Positions 7,701-13,837 of a stretch of 30,147 bases of DNA are shown piece by piece. How positions within the stretch are numbered: the first letter of the stretch is position 1; every line of letters starts with the position of its first letter. The translations under genes were made by a program, and so were the position numbers. Below the pieces are notes generated by a model that was given only the letters and a program-made list of their open reading frames with translations, had not been told where the DNA came from and ran no database searches. Source of the stretch: an uncultured Eubacteriales bacterium (GTDB lineage: Bacteria > Bacillota > Clostridia > Oscillospirales > CAG-272); the NCBI GenBank assembly GCA_905210485.1, contig CAJLXA010000023.1, positions 1 to 30,147 of the forward strand. The letters run 5' to 3'.

Positions 7701-8246
7701 ATCAAAATTAAAAAAGGAGATCAAAAACAGGACAAGAACAATCAGAAACAGAATGATAATGCCGGCCGTGGAAACCGTATTGAGAAGAAACCAGCCGAGC
7801 ATACTGCCTATCACGCCGCCGCCGCGCAATTCGTACCCGTTTTTGTAGGCTACCGCGGGCGTATAACTTTCGGCACGCAGATCGGCAGGGATTCCGAAAA
7901 CAAAGAACAGAACCGAAAGCAGTACGGTAAAGAGAAAAGCGGAAAGCCACTTTCCCGTAAGACTGTCCGACATAAGATCACGGTGATACGAAAAAGCCAA
8001 GAGGACAAGAATGGCGGGCAGGATAAAAGCGCCGCCGCCGAAAAGGCCAAGAAGCACATGGTGAACGGCAACGCCCACGATGCCGAGCGCGGTGCGGCGG
8101 ATAAAGCACAGAACGAAAACAAAGGCAAGCGCTCCGAGAATCACGGGAACCGAACGGTGAAACGGCGTGTTCGGATTTTTCGGCGCCTTTGGCGTTTTTT
8201 CCGCTTCCGCTTTCTTATTGTTTTTTATATCCGAATTTTTTTTCAT
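4713..8246 (-). CDS. ftsK: FtsK/SpoIIIE family DNA translocase
   Basis: A 1177-residue membrane-anchored DNA pump that clears chromosomal DNA from the division septum or forespore septum. Residues about 28-185 form a four-helix membrane domain. A long low-complexity linker rich in Pro, Ala, Thr, Asp and Arg (about 190-660) follows, then the RecA-like motor. Walker A is GATGMGKS near residue 822, Walker B ends in IDELND near 929, and IAQKARAAGIHL with GTQRP follows. A winged-helix gamma domain at about 1090-1150 includes KVSTSLLQRKLGVGYGRAAK, and the tail is acidic. The linker is much longer than that of Bacillus SpoIIIE (about 790 residues in total) and nearer E. coli FtsK in scale. The usual DELAD motif reads DELND. 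AAAGGA lies five bases before the ATG. FtsK versus SpoIIIE cannot be settled from sequence. Confidence 0.95.
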   Translation of the reverse strand: MKKNSDIKNNKKAEAEKTPKAPKNPNTPFHRSVPVILGALAFVFVLCFIRRTALGIVGVAVHHVLLGLFGGGAFILPAILVLLAFSYHRDLMSDSLTGKWLSAFLFTVLLSVLFFVFGIPADLRAESYTPAVAYKNGYELRGGGVIGSMLGWFLLNTVSTAGIIILFLIVLVLFLISFFNFDPKTFCIAVWKWLRTVGGKLKNAAGEAAKRREERTRANAEKKKEVAARTEARQGTKAAATSDAVRTAPYGTDRKAEEENYAGVRPEPLRPQRSAFADMPDSPDGADNGIADISGTAIGRDPVDYPLDNDIFLGSDRATERMTPLRPVRNNDTRHGVDTSYSYLDRKRDAHIGSRAADLAGENPHTLEEFAKITVTDDRYRNAAQNTSIPIRRENAGAFGNTGNNADSSLFRTDRAETERFFREELHIGARKNAPNTASAASSPVLPADTDIDDIIPNDNSLSYPRPVAAHTSAPKRDFFHASDVPQKTVADVPAQPAQPIQSTQPAPASTTPPAAPVVTPQPTVSPLTPPAAEATPKNAPATDTPPWEIPKAPARPSYGEEEKRPSDNPAVFGNSYLMRSESPRPVLDNTSYTVAVPPREHVHSPFSQTGRNETSAEAQAAPAAFFGTGGTAANSGGGETSRVTSYYRTGDVSADNGEEKRGFDFSRYRYPDISFLKPQDYSDEASLDAEVAANMERLIRTLKSYNVDVEPRSTTRGPRITRYEIVPALGVRINSITALQNEIAMNLRAESLRIEAPIPGDSAIGIEVPNKTSKPVRLRALIDTDAFRNAEQKTTVALGADIAGKHVFTSIEEMPHMLVAGATGMGKSVCINTIITSLLYKARPDEVRLILVDPKMVEFNIYQGIPHLLVPVINNAKQAIGALNWAAEEMDRRFSIISQAGARDLGGYHAVRAQHPEMECLPRILIVIDELNDLILSLKNSKPLDDVICRIAQKARAAGIHLLIGTQRPTVNVLTGNIKANISARIAFKVNQRVDSMTIIDNGGAEKLLDKGDMLFMKSSRTRRIQCCLVGEKEIEKVVSFLRANSDGDAYDHSAMAGIDRATSMAEQDAGRDAVPASGGDNGGHVSPDEKKFWDAVEISVNMNKVSTSLLQRKLGVGYGRAAKLIDKMEELGIVTPQDEKKARELRLEPDKIAELRASLAGRNIFSTDDDEEDDE

Positions 8247-8383
8247 GGTTATCCTTTCTCCGGCGGCGCCTGTCCGGGACGCGCCCGCCGCAACGGTTTT
8301 CCGCCGATTTTTCGTGTCCGGCGGATATATAAAAGAGGCCGACGCCGGCGTCTTTCTGCAATGTATACGGAGTTCTTCTTATT

Positions 8384-8412
8384 ATCATAGCAAATTTTAA
8401 AGGAAAAAACAA
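8384..8412 (-). promoter_or_regulatory. ftsK promoter, extended -10
   Basis: On the minus strand TTGTTT (8407-8412) and TATGAT (8384-8389) are 17 bp apart, with TGC directly before the -10. The predicted start near 8377 gives a leader of about 130 nt. Confidence 0.6.
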
Positions 8413-8491
8413 GGGTATCACGGAAATTTACCGCTGAACCGCATATTTTTTTCTTCTTTCGGTATACTGAAGAAAAAATCGGAGGTTGACG

Positions 8492-8929
8492 GTGAAAGAT
8501 ACGGATTACAATACTACGCTCCCGGAAATACCCGGATCGGCGGACGGTCATGCGGAGCGGACGGGAATATCGCCGTGGTTTTTGCCGCTCATTTTTCTCG
8601 CGGCGGGATTTCTGAACGGCTTTGCGGGCGCAGGAGGCGGCATGATCACCGGCATTTTCCCGCCGTTCTACTTTCGCGGATCGGGCGAGGAAACGGAAAA
8701 GACCTTTGCGTATACCGCGCTTGCCGTGCTTCTGTTTTCGACGGTTTCCGCCGTCGGATACCTTGCCATGGGTCGCTTTTCTCCCATTGCGGCCGCCAAA
8801 AATGCGCTTCCCGCATTGGTCGGCGGTGCGATCGGCGGATTTCTCCTGAAAAAAATACGTCCGACAGTCGTGAAAAATCTGTTTGCGCTGTTGCTTCTTT
8901 ATGCGGGGGTGAGATTTCTCTTGGGGTAG
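8492..8929 (+). CDS. TSUP (TauE/SafE) family permease, first half-size subunit
   Basis: A 145-residue membrane protein with about four helices, half the size of a standard TauE/SafE transporter. It carries one copy of the family repeat: GFLNGFAGAGGGMITG near residues 38-53, then helices ending in LLLLYAGVRFLL. TSUP proteins move sulfite, sulfoacetate or other small organic anions; the substrate is unknown here. I chose GTG at 8492 because GGAGG (8481-8485) is six bases upstream; the TTG at 8486 would abut that site. The second half follows in another frame after 11 bases. Adjacent half-size pairs are known in Clostridia and probably form a heterodimer. A frameshift in the GGGG run before the stop is the alternative. 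Confidence 0.8.
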   Translation: MKDTDYNTTLPEIPGSADGHAERTGISPWFLPLIFLAAGFLNGFAGAGGGMITGIFPPFYFRGSGEETEKTFAYTALAVLLFSTVSAVGYLAMGRFSPIAAAKNALPALVGGAIGGFLLKKIRPTVVKNLFALLLLYAGVRFLLG

Positions 8930-8940
8930 TTTTCGGTATA

Positions 8941-9345
8941 TTGGTCGCTCTGGCGATCGGAATCTTAGCGGGAATGGGCGTCGGAAGCGGCGGCCTTTAT
9001 CTTGTATACCTGCAATTGTTCACCGATACGCCGCAGACCGAGGCGCAGGGACTGAATCTTGCCTTTTTCGTTTTTGCGCTTCTCTCCTCGGTCATTTTCC
9101 ATCTGATCGCCCGCAGCTATCGCGACAAACGCGTTCTGTTTGCGATGCCGTGCGGCATGGTGACGGCGATCCTCGGCAGCTATCTTGCCGGTATTGTCGA
9201 ACCGGGGCTTCTGAAAAAAGCCCTCGGTACGGTTTTCCTTATCGCGGGGATGTATACGCTGTACAGTTCCGAAAAACAGCGTCGCAACCGCAAAAAAGAG
9301 GAAATACGCAGAAAGAGAGGGCGTGCCGTCTCGGAAAAAACTTGA
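8941..9345 (+). CDS. TSUP (TauE/SafE) family permease, second half-size subunit
   Basis: A roughly 134-residue membrane protein, the partner of the preceding half. Its GILAGMGVGSGGLYLVYLQL segment is the second TSUP repeat, followed by LNLAFFVFALLSSVIFHLI and a very basic tail rich in Arg and Lys. There is no ATG near the expected N-terminus. I chose TTG at 8941, which leaves the usual ten or so residues before the Gly-rich motif. Its ribosome binding site is weak (GGGGT at 8923-8927, inside the end of the upstream gene), so translational coupling or a -1 frameshift is plausible. The stop codon TGA (9343-9345) lies inside the -35 box of the cysE promoter. Confidence 0.72.
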   Translation: MVALAIGILAGMGVGSGGLYLVYLQLFTDTPQTEAQGLNLAFFVFALLSSVIFHLIARSYRDKRVLFAMPCGMVTAILGSYLAGIVEPGLLKKALGTVFLIAGMYTLYSSEKQRRNRKKEEIRRKRGRAVSEKT

Positions 9346-9370
9346 CAAACCCGTGTTTTCGGCATATAAT
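9342..9370 (+). promoter_or_regulatory. cysE promoter, perfect sigma-A consensus
   Basis: TTGACA (9342-9347), a 17-bp spacer and TATAAT (9365-9370). The -35 overlaps the stop codon of the TSUP gene. Transcription should start near 9377. Confidence 0.9.
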
Positions 9371-9399
9371 ACGATTGTATCGGCATCACACCGAATCGT
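9371..9399 (+). promoter_or_regulatory. hairpin in the cysE leader
   Basis: ACGATT (9371-9376) can pair with AATCGT (9394-9399), and CGG (9381-9383) with CCG (9391-9393), leaving a four-base bulge. It lies at or near the start of the roughly 45-nt leader, and AGAGGA (9408-9413) follows as the ribosome binding site. It could stabilise the mRNA. It is too small to be a T-box or known riboswitch. Confidence 0.4.
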
Positions 9400-9420
9400 A
9401 TTCCGAAAGAGGACTTTCCT

Positions 9421-10230
9421 ATGGACATTGCCGCACTGAATCAAAATCTCGGCCCACGCCTTGCGCTTCTTATGAATAAACTGAAAGAGTCGCTCGCAAC
9501 TTACGGCTTTTCAACCGAACGGATCGAGCGGATTTTTTCTCTTACCCTGTCGGTGCTTGAAGAAAATAAAGATAAGATCCCGGAAATACTGGCGGACGAT
9601 ATCCGCGCATTCCGCGAACGGGATCCGGCCGCCACTTCCGATGAGGAAGTCATGCTTTTATATTCCGGCTTTCACGCCCTTGAAGCGCACCGCATTGCCT
9701 ATGTTCTTCATCAAAAGGGATATACGTTTGAAGCCCGCGCCATCAGTCAGGTGGCAAAATTCATCACCGGTGTGGAAATCCATCCGGGCGCCAGAATAGG
9801 GCGCGGCCTCGTTATTGACCACGGCGCCGCCGTCGTTATCGGCGAAACCGCCGAAATCGGCGACAACTGCACGCTGTATCAGGGGGTAACGCTCGGAGGC
9901 ACGGGAAAAGATACGGGCAAACGCCATCCGACGCTGGGCAACAACGTTCTTGTCGGTTCCGGCGCCAAAGTACTGGGGCCGTTCCGGGTAGGCGACAACG
10001 CCAAGATTGCGGCGGGAGCCGTGGTTCTGAAAGAGATTCCCGCCAACTGCACCGCCGTCGGTATTCCCGCGCGCATCGTGCGGAACGGCAAAGAAAAAGC
10101 CGCCGAAAATCTCGACCAGATCCATACGCCCGACCCTGTGCAGAAAGAACTCCTCCGCCTATCGAAGCGCATCGAAATGCTTGAAGCCAGACTGGCCGCG
10201 GCCGAACGCCGCCGTTCCGACGAAACATGA
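9421..10230 (+). CDS. cysE: serine O-acetyltransferase
   Basis: A 269-residue cytosolic enzyme that transfers acetyl from acetyl-CoA to L-serine, giving O-acetylserine, the first committed step of cysteine synthesis. The N-terminal helical part (1-110) is followed by a left-handed beta-helix of hexapeptide repeats (about 112-215). GVEIHPGARIGRG and VIDHGAAVVIGETAEIG contain the catalytic acid (Glu119 at the E. coli Asp143 position) and His134. VTLGGTGKDTGKRHP is the typical loop. The C-terminus is longer than usual and ends in a probable short coiled coil (about residues 235-262, LLRLSKRIEMLEARLAAAE). It is a single-gene unit with its own strong promoter and a terminator. The upstream TSUP pair might move sulfur compounds, which would fit, but that is inference. 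Confidence 0.95.
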   Translation: MDIAALNQNLGPRLALLMNKLKESLATYGFSTERIERIFSLTLSVLEENKDKIPEILADDIRAFRERDPAATSDEEVMLLYSGFHALEAHRIAYVLHQKGYTFEARAISQVAKFITGVEIHPGARIGRGLVIDHGAAVVIGETAEIGDNCTLYQGVTLGGTGKDTGKRHPTLGNNVLVGSGAKVLGPFRVGDNAKIAAGAVVLKEIPANCTAVGIPARIVRNGKEKAAENLDQIHTPDPVQKELLRLSKRIEMLEARLAAAERRRSDET

Positions 10231-10251
10231 ATTATCTTGCCGGCAAATAAT

Positions 10252-10290
10252 AAGAGCGGGAGACCATACGGATTCTCCCGCTCTTGTTTT
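10252..10290 (+). terminator. bidirectional terminator between cysE and the zinc-ribbon gene
   Basis: A perfect 12-bp stem, AAGAGCGGGAGA (10252-10263) with TCTCCCGCTCTT (10274-10285), followed by GTTTT. On the other strand it is followed by an A/T-rich run, so it can serve both convergent genes. Confidence 0.88.
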
Positions 10291-10295
10291 ATCGG

Positions 10296-10793
10296 TCAGT
10301 CGTGAATCTTTCCGCCGCAATGGCGACAGTAAACGCTGTCCCGGTCGATCGGTTTTCCGCAATGCGGACACACATCGGACAGAGGACGGCCGCATTTCTT
10401 GCAATACCGGCTGTCGGCGTCGTTTTCACCGCCGCATGCGCAGATGATTTTGCGTTCGGTTCCGGCGTTCTGCCCGTCACGCCATGCGTCCGCCATATCT
10501 TTTATCACGGGCGCGGCTTCCCGACCCGCTTCTTTTATCACCGGCATACTCTCGTTTTTCCCGTAACGCAGAATCTCGCGCCTGTACCCGAACGAAAGCA
10601 GGCCGCCGCCGATTCCCAAAAGAGGAAAACCGATAAAGAACAAAAAGAACAGACCGGGCATATCGCCCGAACGAATGGCAAGGAAAAAGTCAATGAAAGC
10701 CACCGCCGACAGGACAAGTCCCGTACACAGCGCGATAAAGCCGGCGATCTTGATTTTGTTCTTCAGTTTTTCATGTTGTTCGTGTTCATTCAT
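10296..10793 (-). CDS. zinc-ribbon membrane protein, function unknown
   Basis: A 165-residue protein. Two membrane helices (about residues 15-38 and 46-66) are followed by a soluble tail with zinc-ribbon pairs: CACGGENDADSRYCKKCG, then CPHCGKPIDRDSVYCRHCG. This is the common zinc_ribbon_2/DZR double-ribbon layout attached to a small membrane anchor, found in many Bacillota with no defined role. The soluble part presumably faces the cytoplasm. GGAGGG lies seven bases before the ATG, and a perfect consensus promoter lies 36 bases upstream of the gene. The product should be well expressed for a hypothetical protein. It is convergent with cysE. Confidence 0.75.
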   Translation of the reverse strand: MNEHEQHEKLKNKIKIAGFIALCTGLVLSAVAFIDFFLAIRSGDMPGLFFLFFIGFPLLGIGGGLLSFGYRREILRYGKNESMPVIKEAGREAAPVIKDMADAWRDGQNAGTERKIICACGGENDADSRYCKKCGRPLSDVCPHCGKPIDRDSVYCRHCGGKIHD

Positions 10794-10828
10794 TGCCGCA
10801 CCCTCCGTAAAAATATTTCCGTATTCCG

Positions 10829-10857
10829 ATTATACCGAAAAACCGCGGGTTTGTCAA
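10829..10857 (-). promoter_or_regulatory. promoter of the zinc-ribbon membrane protein, perfect consensus
   Basis: Minus-strand TTGACA (10852-10857), 17 bp, TATAAT (10829-10834). Confidence 0.88.
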
Positions 10858-10916
10858 GACGGATAAACGGTTTGCCGCACAGAGCCGCCGATTCGGTGAA
10901 AAAGTTCAAAAATCTA

Positions 10917-10945
10917 TTGCAATCCGCACGGAATCGGTGTATAAT
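10917..10945 (+). promoter_or_regulatory. apt-like gene promoter
   Basis: TTGCAA (10917-10922), 17 bp, TATAAT (10940-10945). The expected leader is about 29 nt, too short for a purine riboswitch. It is divergent from the promoter at 10829-10857. Confidence 0.8.
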
Positions 10946-10980
10946 GATAGCGAATTGTGACAAACAAAGGAGAAAATACC

Positions 10981-11535
10981 ATGGATTACACGATGAAAAT
11001 TGCCGGACTGACGCGTACGTTGCCGCTCTGCCCGCTTAACGACAAACTGATGATCGGCGCGTTCGTCATGTTCGGAGATATCGAACTGACCGAGGCCGCC
11101 GCCGCCGAACTGATAAAAATAGCCCCCCCGCACGATGTGATGATCACCGCCGAATCCAAGGGGATTCCGCTTGTGTGCGCCATGGCGCGGCAAATGGGTG
11201 TGAATCGCTATATTCTCGCGCGGAAATCACCGAAACTGTATATGAAAAACATCGTTTCCCTTGACGTGACCTCCATCACTACCGCAAATCCCCAGAAACT
11301 GTATCTTGACGGCGACGACGCCGCATACATGAAAGGAAAACGCGTTCTGATTGTCGACGACGTTATCAGCACCGGCGCGTCTCTTGAAGCGCTGGAAGAA
11401 CTGGTGAAACAGTCGGGCGGCGAAATCGTCGGTAAAATGGCGGTTCTTGCGGAAGGCGACGCCACAAAACGGCACGACATTCTGTATCTTGAAAAACTCC
11501 CTCTTTTTACAAGCGACGGAAAACCGATCGACTGA
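10981..11535 (+). CDS. apt: adenine phosphoribosyltransferase-like protein
   Basis: A 184-residue cytosolic type I phosphoribosyltransferase. The PRPP-binding loop VLIVDDVISTGAS is at about residues 120-132. The family's upstream Gly/Glu-Ser-Lys segment appears as ITAESKGIPLVCAMA near 56-70. YILARKSPKLYM corresponds to the flexible active-site loop of Apt, which carries a Lys/Arg and Tyr. Apt makes AMP from adenine and PRPP in purine salvage; a related purine base cannot be excluded. I chose ATG at 10981 because AAAGGAG lies about eight bases upstream; starting eight codons earlier would read through that site. It is a single gene with its own promoter and a strong terminator. Confidence 0.82.
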   Translation: MDYTMKIAGLTRTLPLCPLNDKLMIGAFVMFGDIELTEAAAAELIKIAPPHDVMITAESKGIPLVCAMARQMGVNRYILARKSPKLYMKNIVSLDVTSITTANPQKLYLDGDDAAYMKGKRVLIVDDVISTGASLEALEELVKQSGGEIVGKMAVLAEGDATKRHDILYLEKLPLFTSDGKPID

Positions 11536-11552
11536 GAGAGAACGTACCCTAT

Positions 11553-11587
11553 AAAAACGCACCGGTCACATGGCCGGTGCGTTTTTA
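11553..11587 (+). terminator. bidirectional terminator after apt
   Basis: AAAAACGCACCGG (11553-11565) pairs with CCGGTGCGTTTTT ending at 11587. The stem has A-runs on one side and T-runs on the other, so it can also end the leftward hydrolase transcript. Confidence 0.85.
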
Positions 11588-11618
11588 TGCGGAAACATGA
11601 ATAAATGTAAACTTATCA

Positions 11619-12779
11619 TTACTTTCCGAGGATATTCGGATTCTGTGTTTTGCCGGGGATCTGCTTTTTCTCCGGCTCTGTTTTTTTATCCCGACGGTTA
11701 AGATGCCCGATAAGTCCCTGTATAAAACCGCGGAACCGCGTCCGCGTTGCGGGGTCGAGGCGGCGATATGCACGATTAGCAGTACCGATGGCGCGCAGTT
11801 TGTCGCGGCCGAAATCGGACACGGTACGCGCCCCGTCCGCACGCAGAATCTTATAAACCGTATCGGCAAAAAACGCACGGTCGTCAAGGCTCATATCGGC
11901 GATCCACGCACGGGCGGCTCTGGCGGAGCGTTTCCCGAACGACGAGCGTTCAGGCAGATAAACGAAAGACGTGCCGTGTACTTCCCACGAAAAAGGATCG
12001 TGCTGCATCACGCCGTTGCCGCTGCTGCGGATAATATGATAATGCTCGTCGTGGTCGAGGATTGCGCCGACAAGCGAAGACTGCGGTATGAAAGTAATCA
12101 GTTTTTTCTGCATGGCACGGTATGCCTCGGACTGCAATACGCCGGGCATAAATCCCGGCCCGTCGTTGCTGTAGGCCATAATTACGCGGTCTCTGACGGC
12201 CGCGTTTGCGTGAACTGCCGCATAGATGGAAAGATTGCCGCCCTTGGAATGTCCGCCGAGGCGGATCCCGCCGGGATAACGCGACGCGATGTTTTCCACA
12301 TACCGCACGGCCGCCTCCTGCGCCGGTACCTTATCGCAAAACGAAAGATTCATATCTTCTTTCCAGCCGACAAGCGTGTCGTCCGTTCCGCGGAAAGCCA
12401 CGAAGAGCGAACCGTCCGGCATATGATACGTCATGGCGCAGAACTGCGTTTCCGTCTCTTCATCGACCGTATTGACGAAATCGGACAGCCGGACATCGCG
12501 GAAACGGGCGCAGTGCGACGCCAGAACCGCCAGTTTTTCGGTCTCGCCCGGAATCAGAAGACCGAACGCGCGAAAATCTTCGGGCATTTTCGTAAACGTA
12601 TATACGGCCTCCGGGAAAAAGACCGATCGGTTCTCACCGTACGGCGGAACGATTCCATGGCAGTTGATAAATACGCACATGGATAGAATCAGGTTATCCA
12701 CCTCATTCATCGGCGACTGACGAAGCGTAAGATCGCCGCGCCATTCCAGATAATCGAAAACCGTGTAAATCTTTTTCAT
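11619..12779 (-). CDS. Mbeg1-like (DUF2974) alpha/beta hydrolase
   Basis: A 386-residue protein of the alpha/beta-hydrolase fold, lipase-3/Mbeg1-like group. The start MKKIYTVFDYLEWRGDLTL is typical of DUF2974. The FVAFRGTDDTLVGWKEDM block (about 126-143) precedes the nucleophile elbow GGHSKGGN (Ser178). NDGPGF (about 206-211) and later His residues complete a probable catalytic triad. No signal peptide is visible, so it is likely cytosolic. The natural substrate is unknown. The basic, low-complexity tail after about residue 350 is not part of the fold. GGAGA precedes the ATG. It is a single-gene unit. Confidence 0.85.
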   Translation of the reverse strand: MKKIYTVFDYLEWRGDLTLRQSPMNEVDNLILSMCVFINCHGIVPPYGENRSVFFPEAVYTFTKMPEDFRAFGLLIPGETEKLAVLASHCARFRDVRLSDFVNTVDEETETQFCAMTYHMPDGSLFVAFRGTDDTLVGWKEDMNLSFCDKVPAQEAAVRYVENIASRYPGGIRLGGHSKGGNLSIYAAVHANAAVRDRVIMAYSNDGPGFMPGVLQSEAYRAMQKKLITFIPQSSLVGAILDHDEHYHIIRSSGNGVMQHDPFSWEVHGTSFVYLPERSSFGKRSARAARAWIADMSLDDRAFFADTVYKILRADGARTVSDFGRDKLRAIGTANRAYRRLDPATRTRFRGFIQGLIGHLNRRDKKTEPEKKQIPGKTQNPNILGK

Positions 12780-12859
12780 CGCTGTCTCCTTCCGCTCATT
12801 CTCCGGGATTCTGCAAAACGCGTTTTCGACGGGAAGCGTTCCCGCCTCTCTTTATTTTC

Positions 12860-12888
12860 ATTGTAGCATACTTTTTTGCGAAAAAAAA
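12860..12888 (-). promoter_or_regulatory. possible extended -10 promoter of the hydrolase gene
   Basis: On the minus strand TGC directly precedes TACAAT (12860-12865). The -35 window 17 bp upstream is only a T-run. Confidence 0.45.
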
Positions 12889-13007
12889 GGGGTTCACATA
12901 ATTTTTACACAGATATGGCATTTCCTCCAAAAAACGCGCCGCTCTCCCCCCGTTACAGTATATGCCGTACAGGTTAAAAGCCGCCTGTTCCCTGTATACC
13001 GGGTATA

Positions 13008-13038
13008 AAAACAACCCGTTTCCTGCACGGAAACGGGT
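13008..13038 (-). terminator. intrinsic terminator after tcdA
   Basis: Ten-bp stem ACCCGTTTCC (13014-13023) with GGAAACGGGT (13029-13038). On the minus strand it is followed by TTGTTTTTA. It lies 20 bases beyond the tcdA stop codon. Confidence 0.85.
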
Positions 13039-13057
13039 CTGTTGCCTATTATCACGT

Positions 13058-13792
13058 TTATTCTTCCGCAATGAGATCGCGGATTACTTCGCCGGCCGCT
13101 ATCAGTCCCGCCACAGACGGAACGAACGGCAAAGATCCGGGAACCGCGCGCTTCTTCGACTTTTCCTCTTCATTCAGAAGCGCGGCGACTTCGGGGCGCG
13201 GCGTACGCGCCTCTTCCTCGGAATAAACGACCTTGACGCCGCGGATACCGCGCTTCCGCAATTCGACGCGCATCACGCGGGCAAGCGGACATATCTTTGT
13301 TTTTTCAATATCCGTTACGCGGAAAGCGGTGGGATCGGTCTTATTCCCCGCCCCCATCGAAGAAATCACCGGCACGCCGGCCGCCTTGGCGGCCTCAATA
13401 ATGGCGAGCTTCCCTTTTACCGTATCTATGGCGTCCAAAACATAGTCGCAGACCGAAAAATCAAACATACCGATCGTTTCCGGCAGGCAAAAAACGCGGT
13501 AGGTATGCACCGTCGTTCCGGGGCAAATATCTTTTATGCGTTCCGCCGCCACGTCGACCTTATAGCGTCCGACCGTCGCATGCGTCGCGATGATCTGCCT
13601 GTTCAGATTCGATTCGGAGACCACATCACTGTCGATAAGGTCAAGCGTTCCGATACCCATGCGGGCAAGCGCCTCCACGGCATAACCGCCGACGCCGCCG
13701 ACGCCGAAAACGGCAACGCGTTTATTCCGCAACCGTTCCACGGCGGCCTCGCCGTAAACCAGCGCGTTTCTGATAAACTGTTCTTCCGTCAT
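13058..13792 (-). CDS. tcdA: tRNA threonylcarbamoyladenosine dehydratase (TcdA/CsdL)
   Basis: A 244-residue cytosolic E1-like (ThiF/MoeB) enzyme that uses ATP to cyclise threonylcarbamoyladenosine (t6A37) of tRNA to ct6A. The Rossmann nucleotide loop VFGVGGVGGYAVEALARMGI is at about 28-47. DSDVVSESNLNRQ with the adenylation Arg, DAIDTVKGKLAI and SSMGAGNKTDPT are characteristic of TcdA rather than ThiF or MoeB. The paired zinc Cys of MoeB-type enzymes are absent, as expected for TcdA. It follows the Ca2+ ATPase gene by 45 bases on the same strand, with a hairpin in the gap. It may be cotranscribed with that gene. No strong ribosome binding site is visible directly before the ATG. Confidence 0.92.
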   Translation of the reverse strand: MTEEQFIRNALVYGEAAVERLRNKRVAVFGVGGVGGYAVEALARMGIGTLDLIDSDVVSESNLNRQIIATHATVGRYKVDVAAERIKDICPGTTVHTYRVFCLPETIGMFDFSVCDYVLDAIDTVKGKLAIIEAAKAAGVPVISSMGAGNKTDPTAFRVTDIEKTKICPLARVMRVELRKRGIRGVKVVYSEEEARTPRPEVAALLNEEEKSKKRAVPGSLPFVPSVAGLIAAGEVIRDLIAEE

Positions 13793-13801
13793 ATCCGTAA
13801 C

Positions 13802-13824
13802 GGGAGGAGAGGTATCCTCCTCCC
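13802..13824 (-). repeat. intercistronic hairpin between the Ca2+ ATPase gene and tcdA
   Basis: GGGAGGA (13802-13808) pairs with TCCTCCC (13818-13824). No T-run follows on the minus strand, so it is not an obvious terminator. Shine-Dalgarno-like GGAGGAGG falls inside it, about 25 bases from the tcdA ATG, so it may modulate translation or mRNA ends. Confidence 0.45.
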
Positions 13825-13837
13825 ATTTCTCCGTGTT

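Noticed and set aside
6420..8390. A 656-codon plus-strand open frame opposite ftsK
   Set aside because: The product is extremely Arg/Gly-rich and antisense to the low-complexity FtsK linker; no family features.
10923..10980. Purine riboswitch upstream of the apt-like gene
   Set aside because: The leader after the TATAAT box is only about 29 nt, too short for an aptamer.
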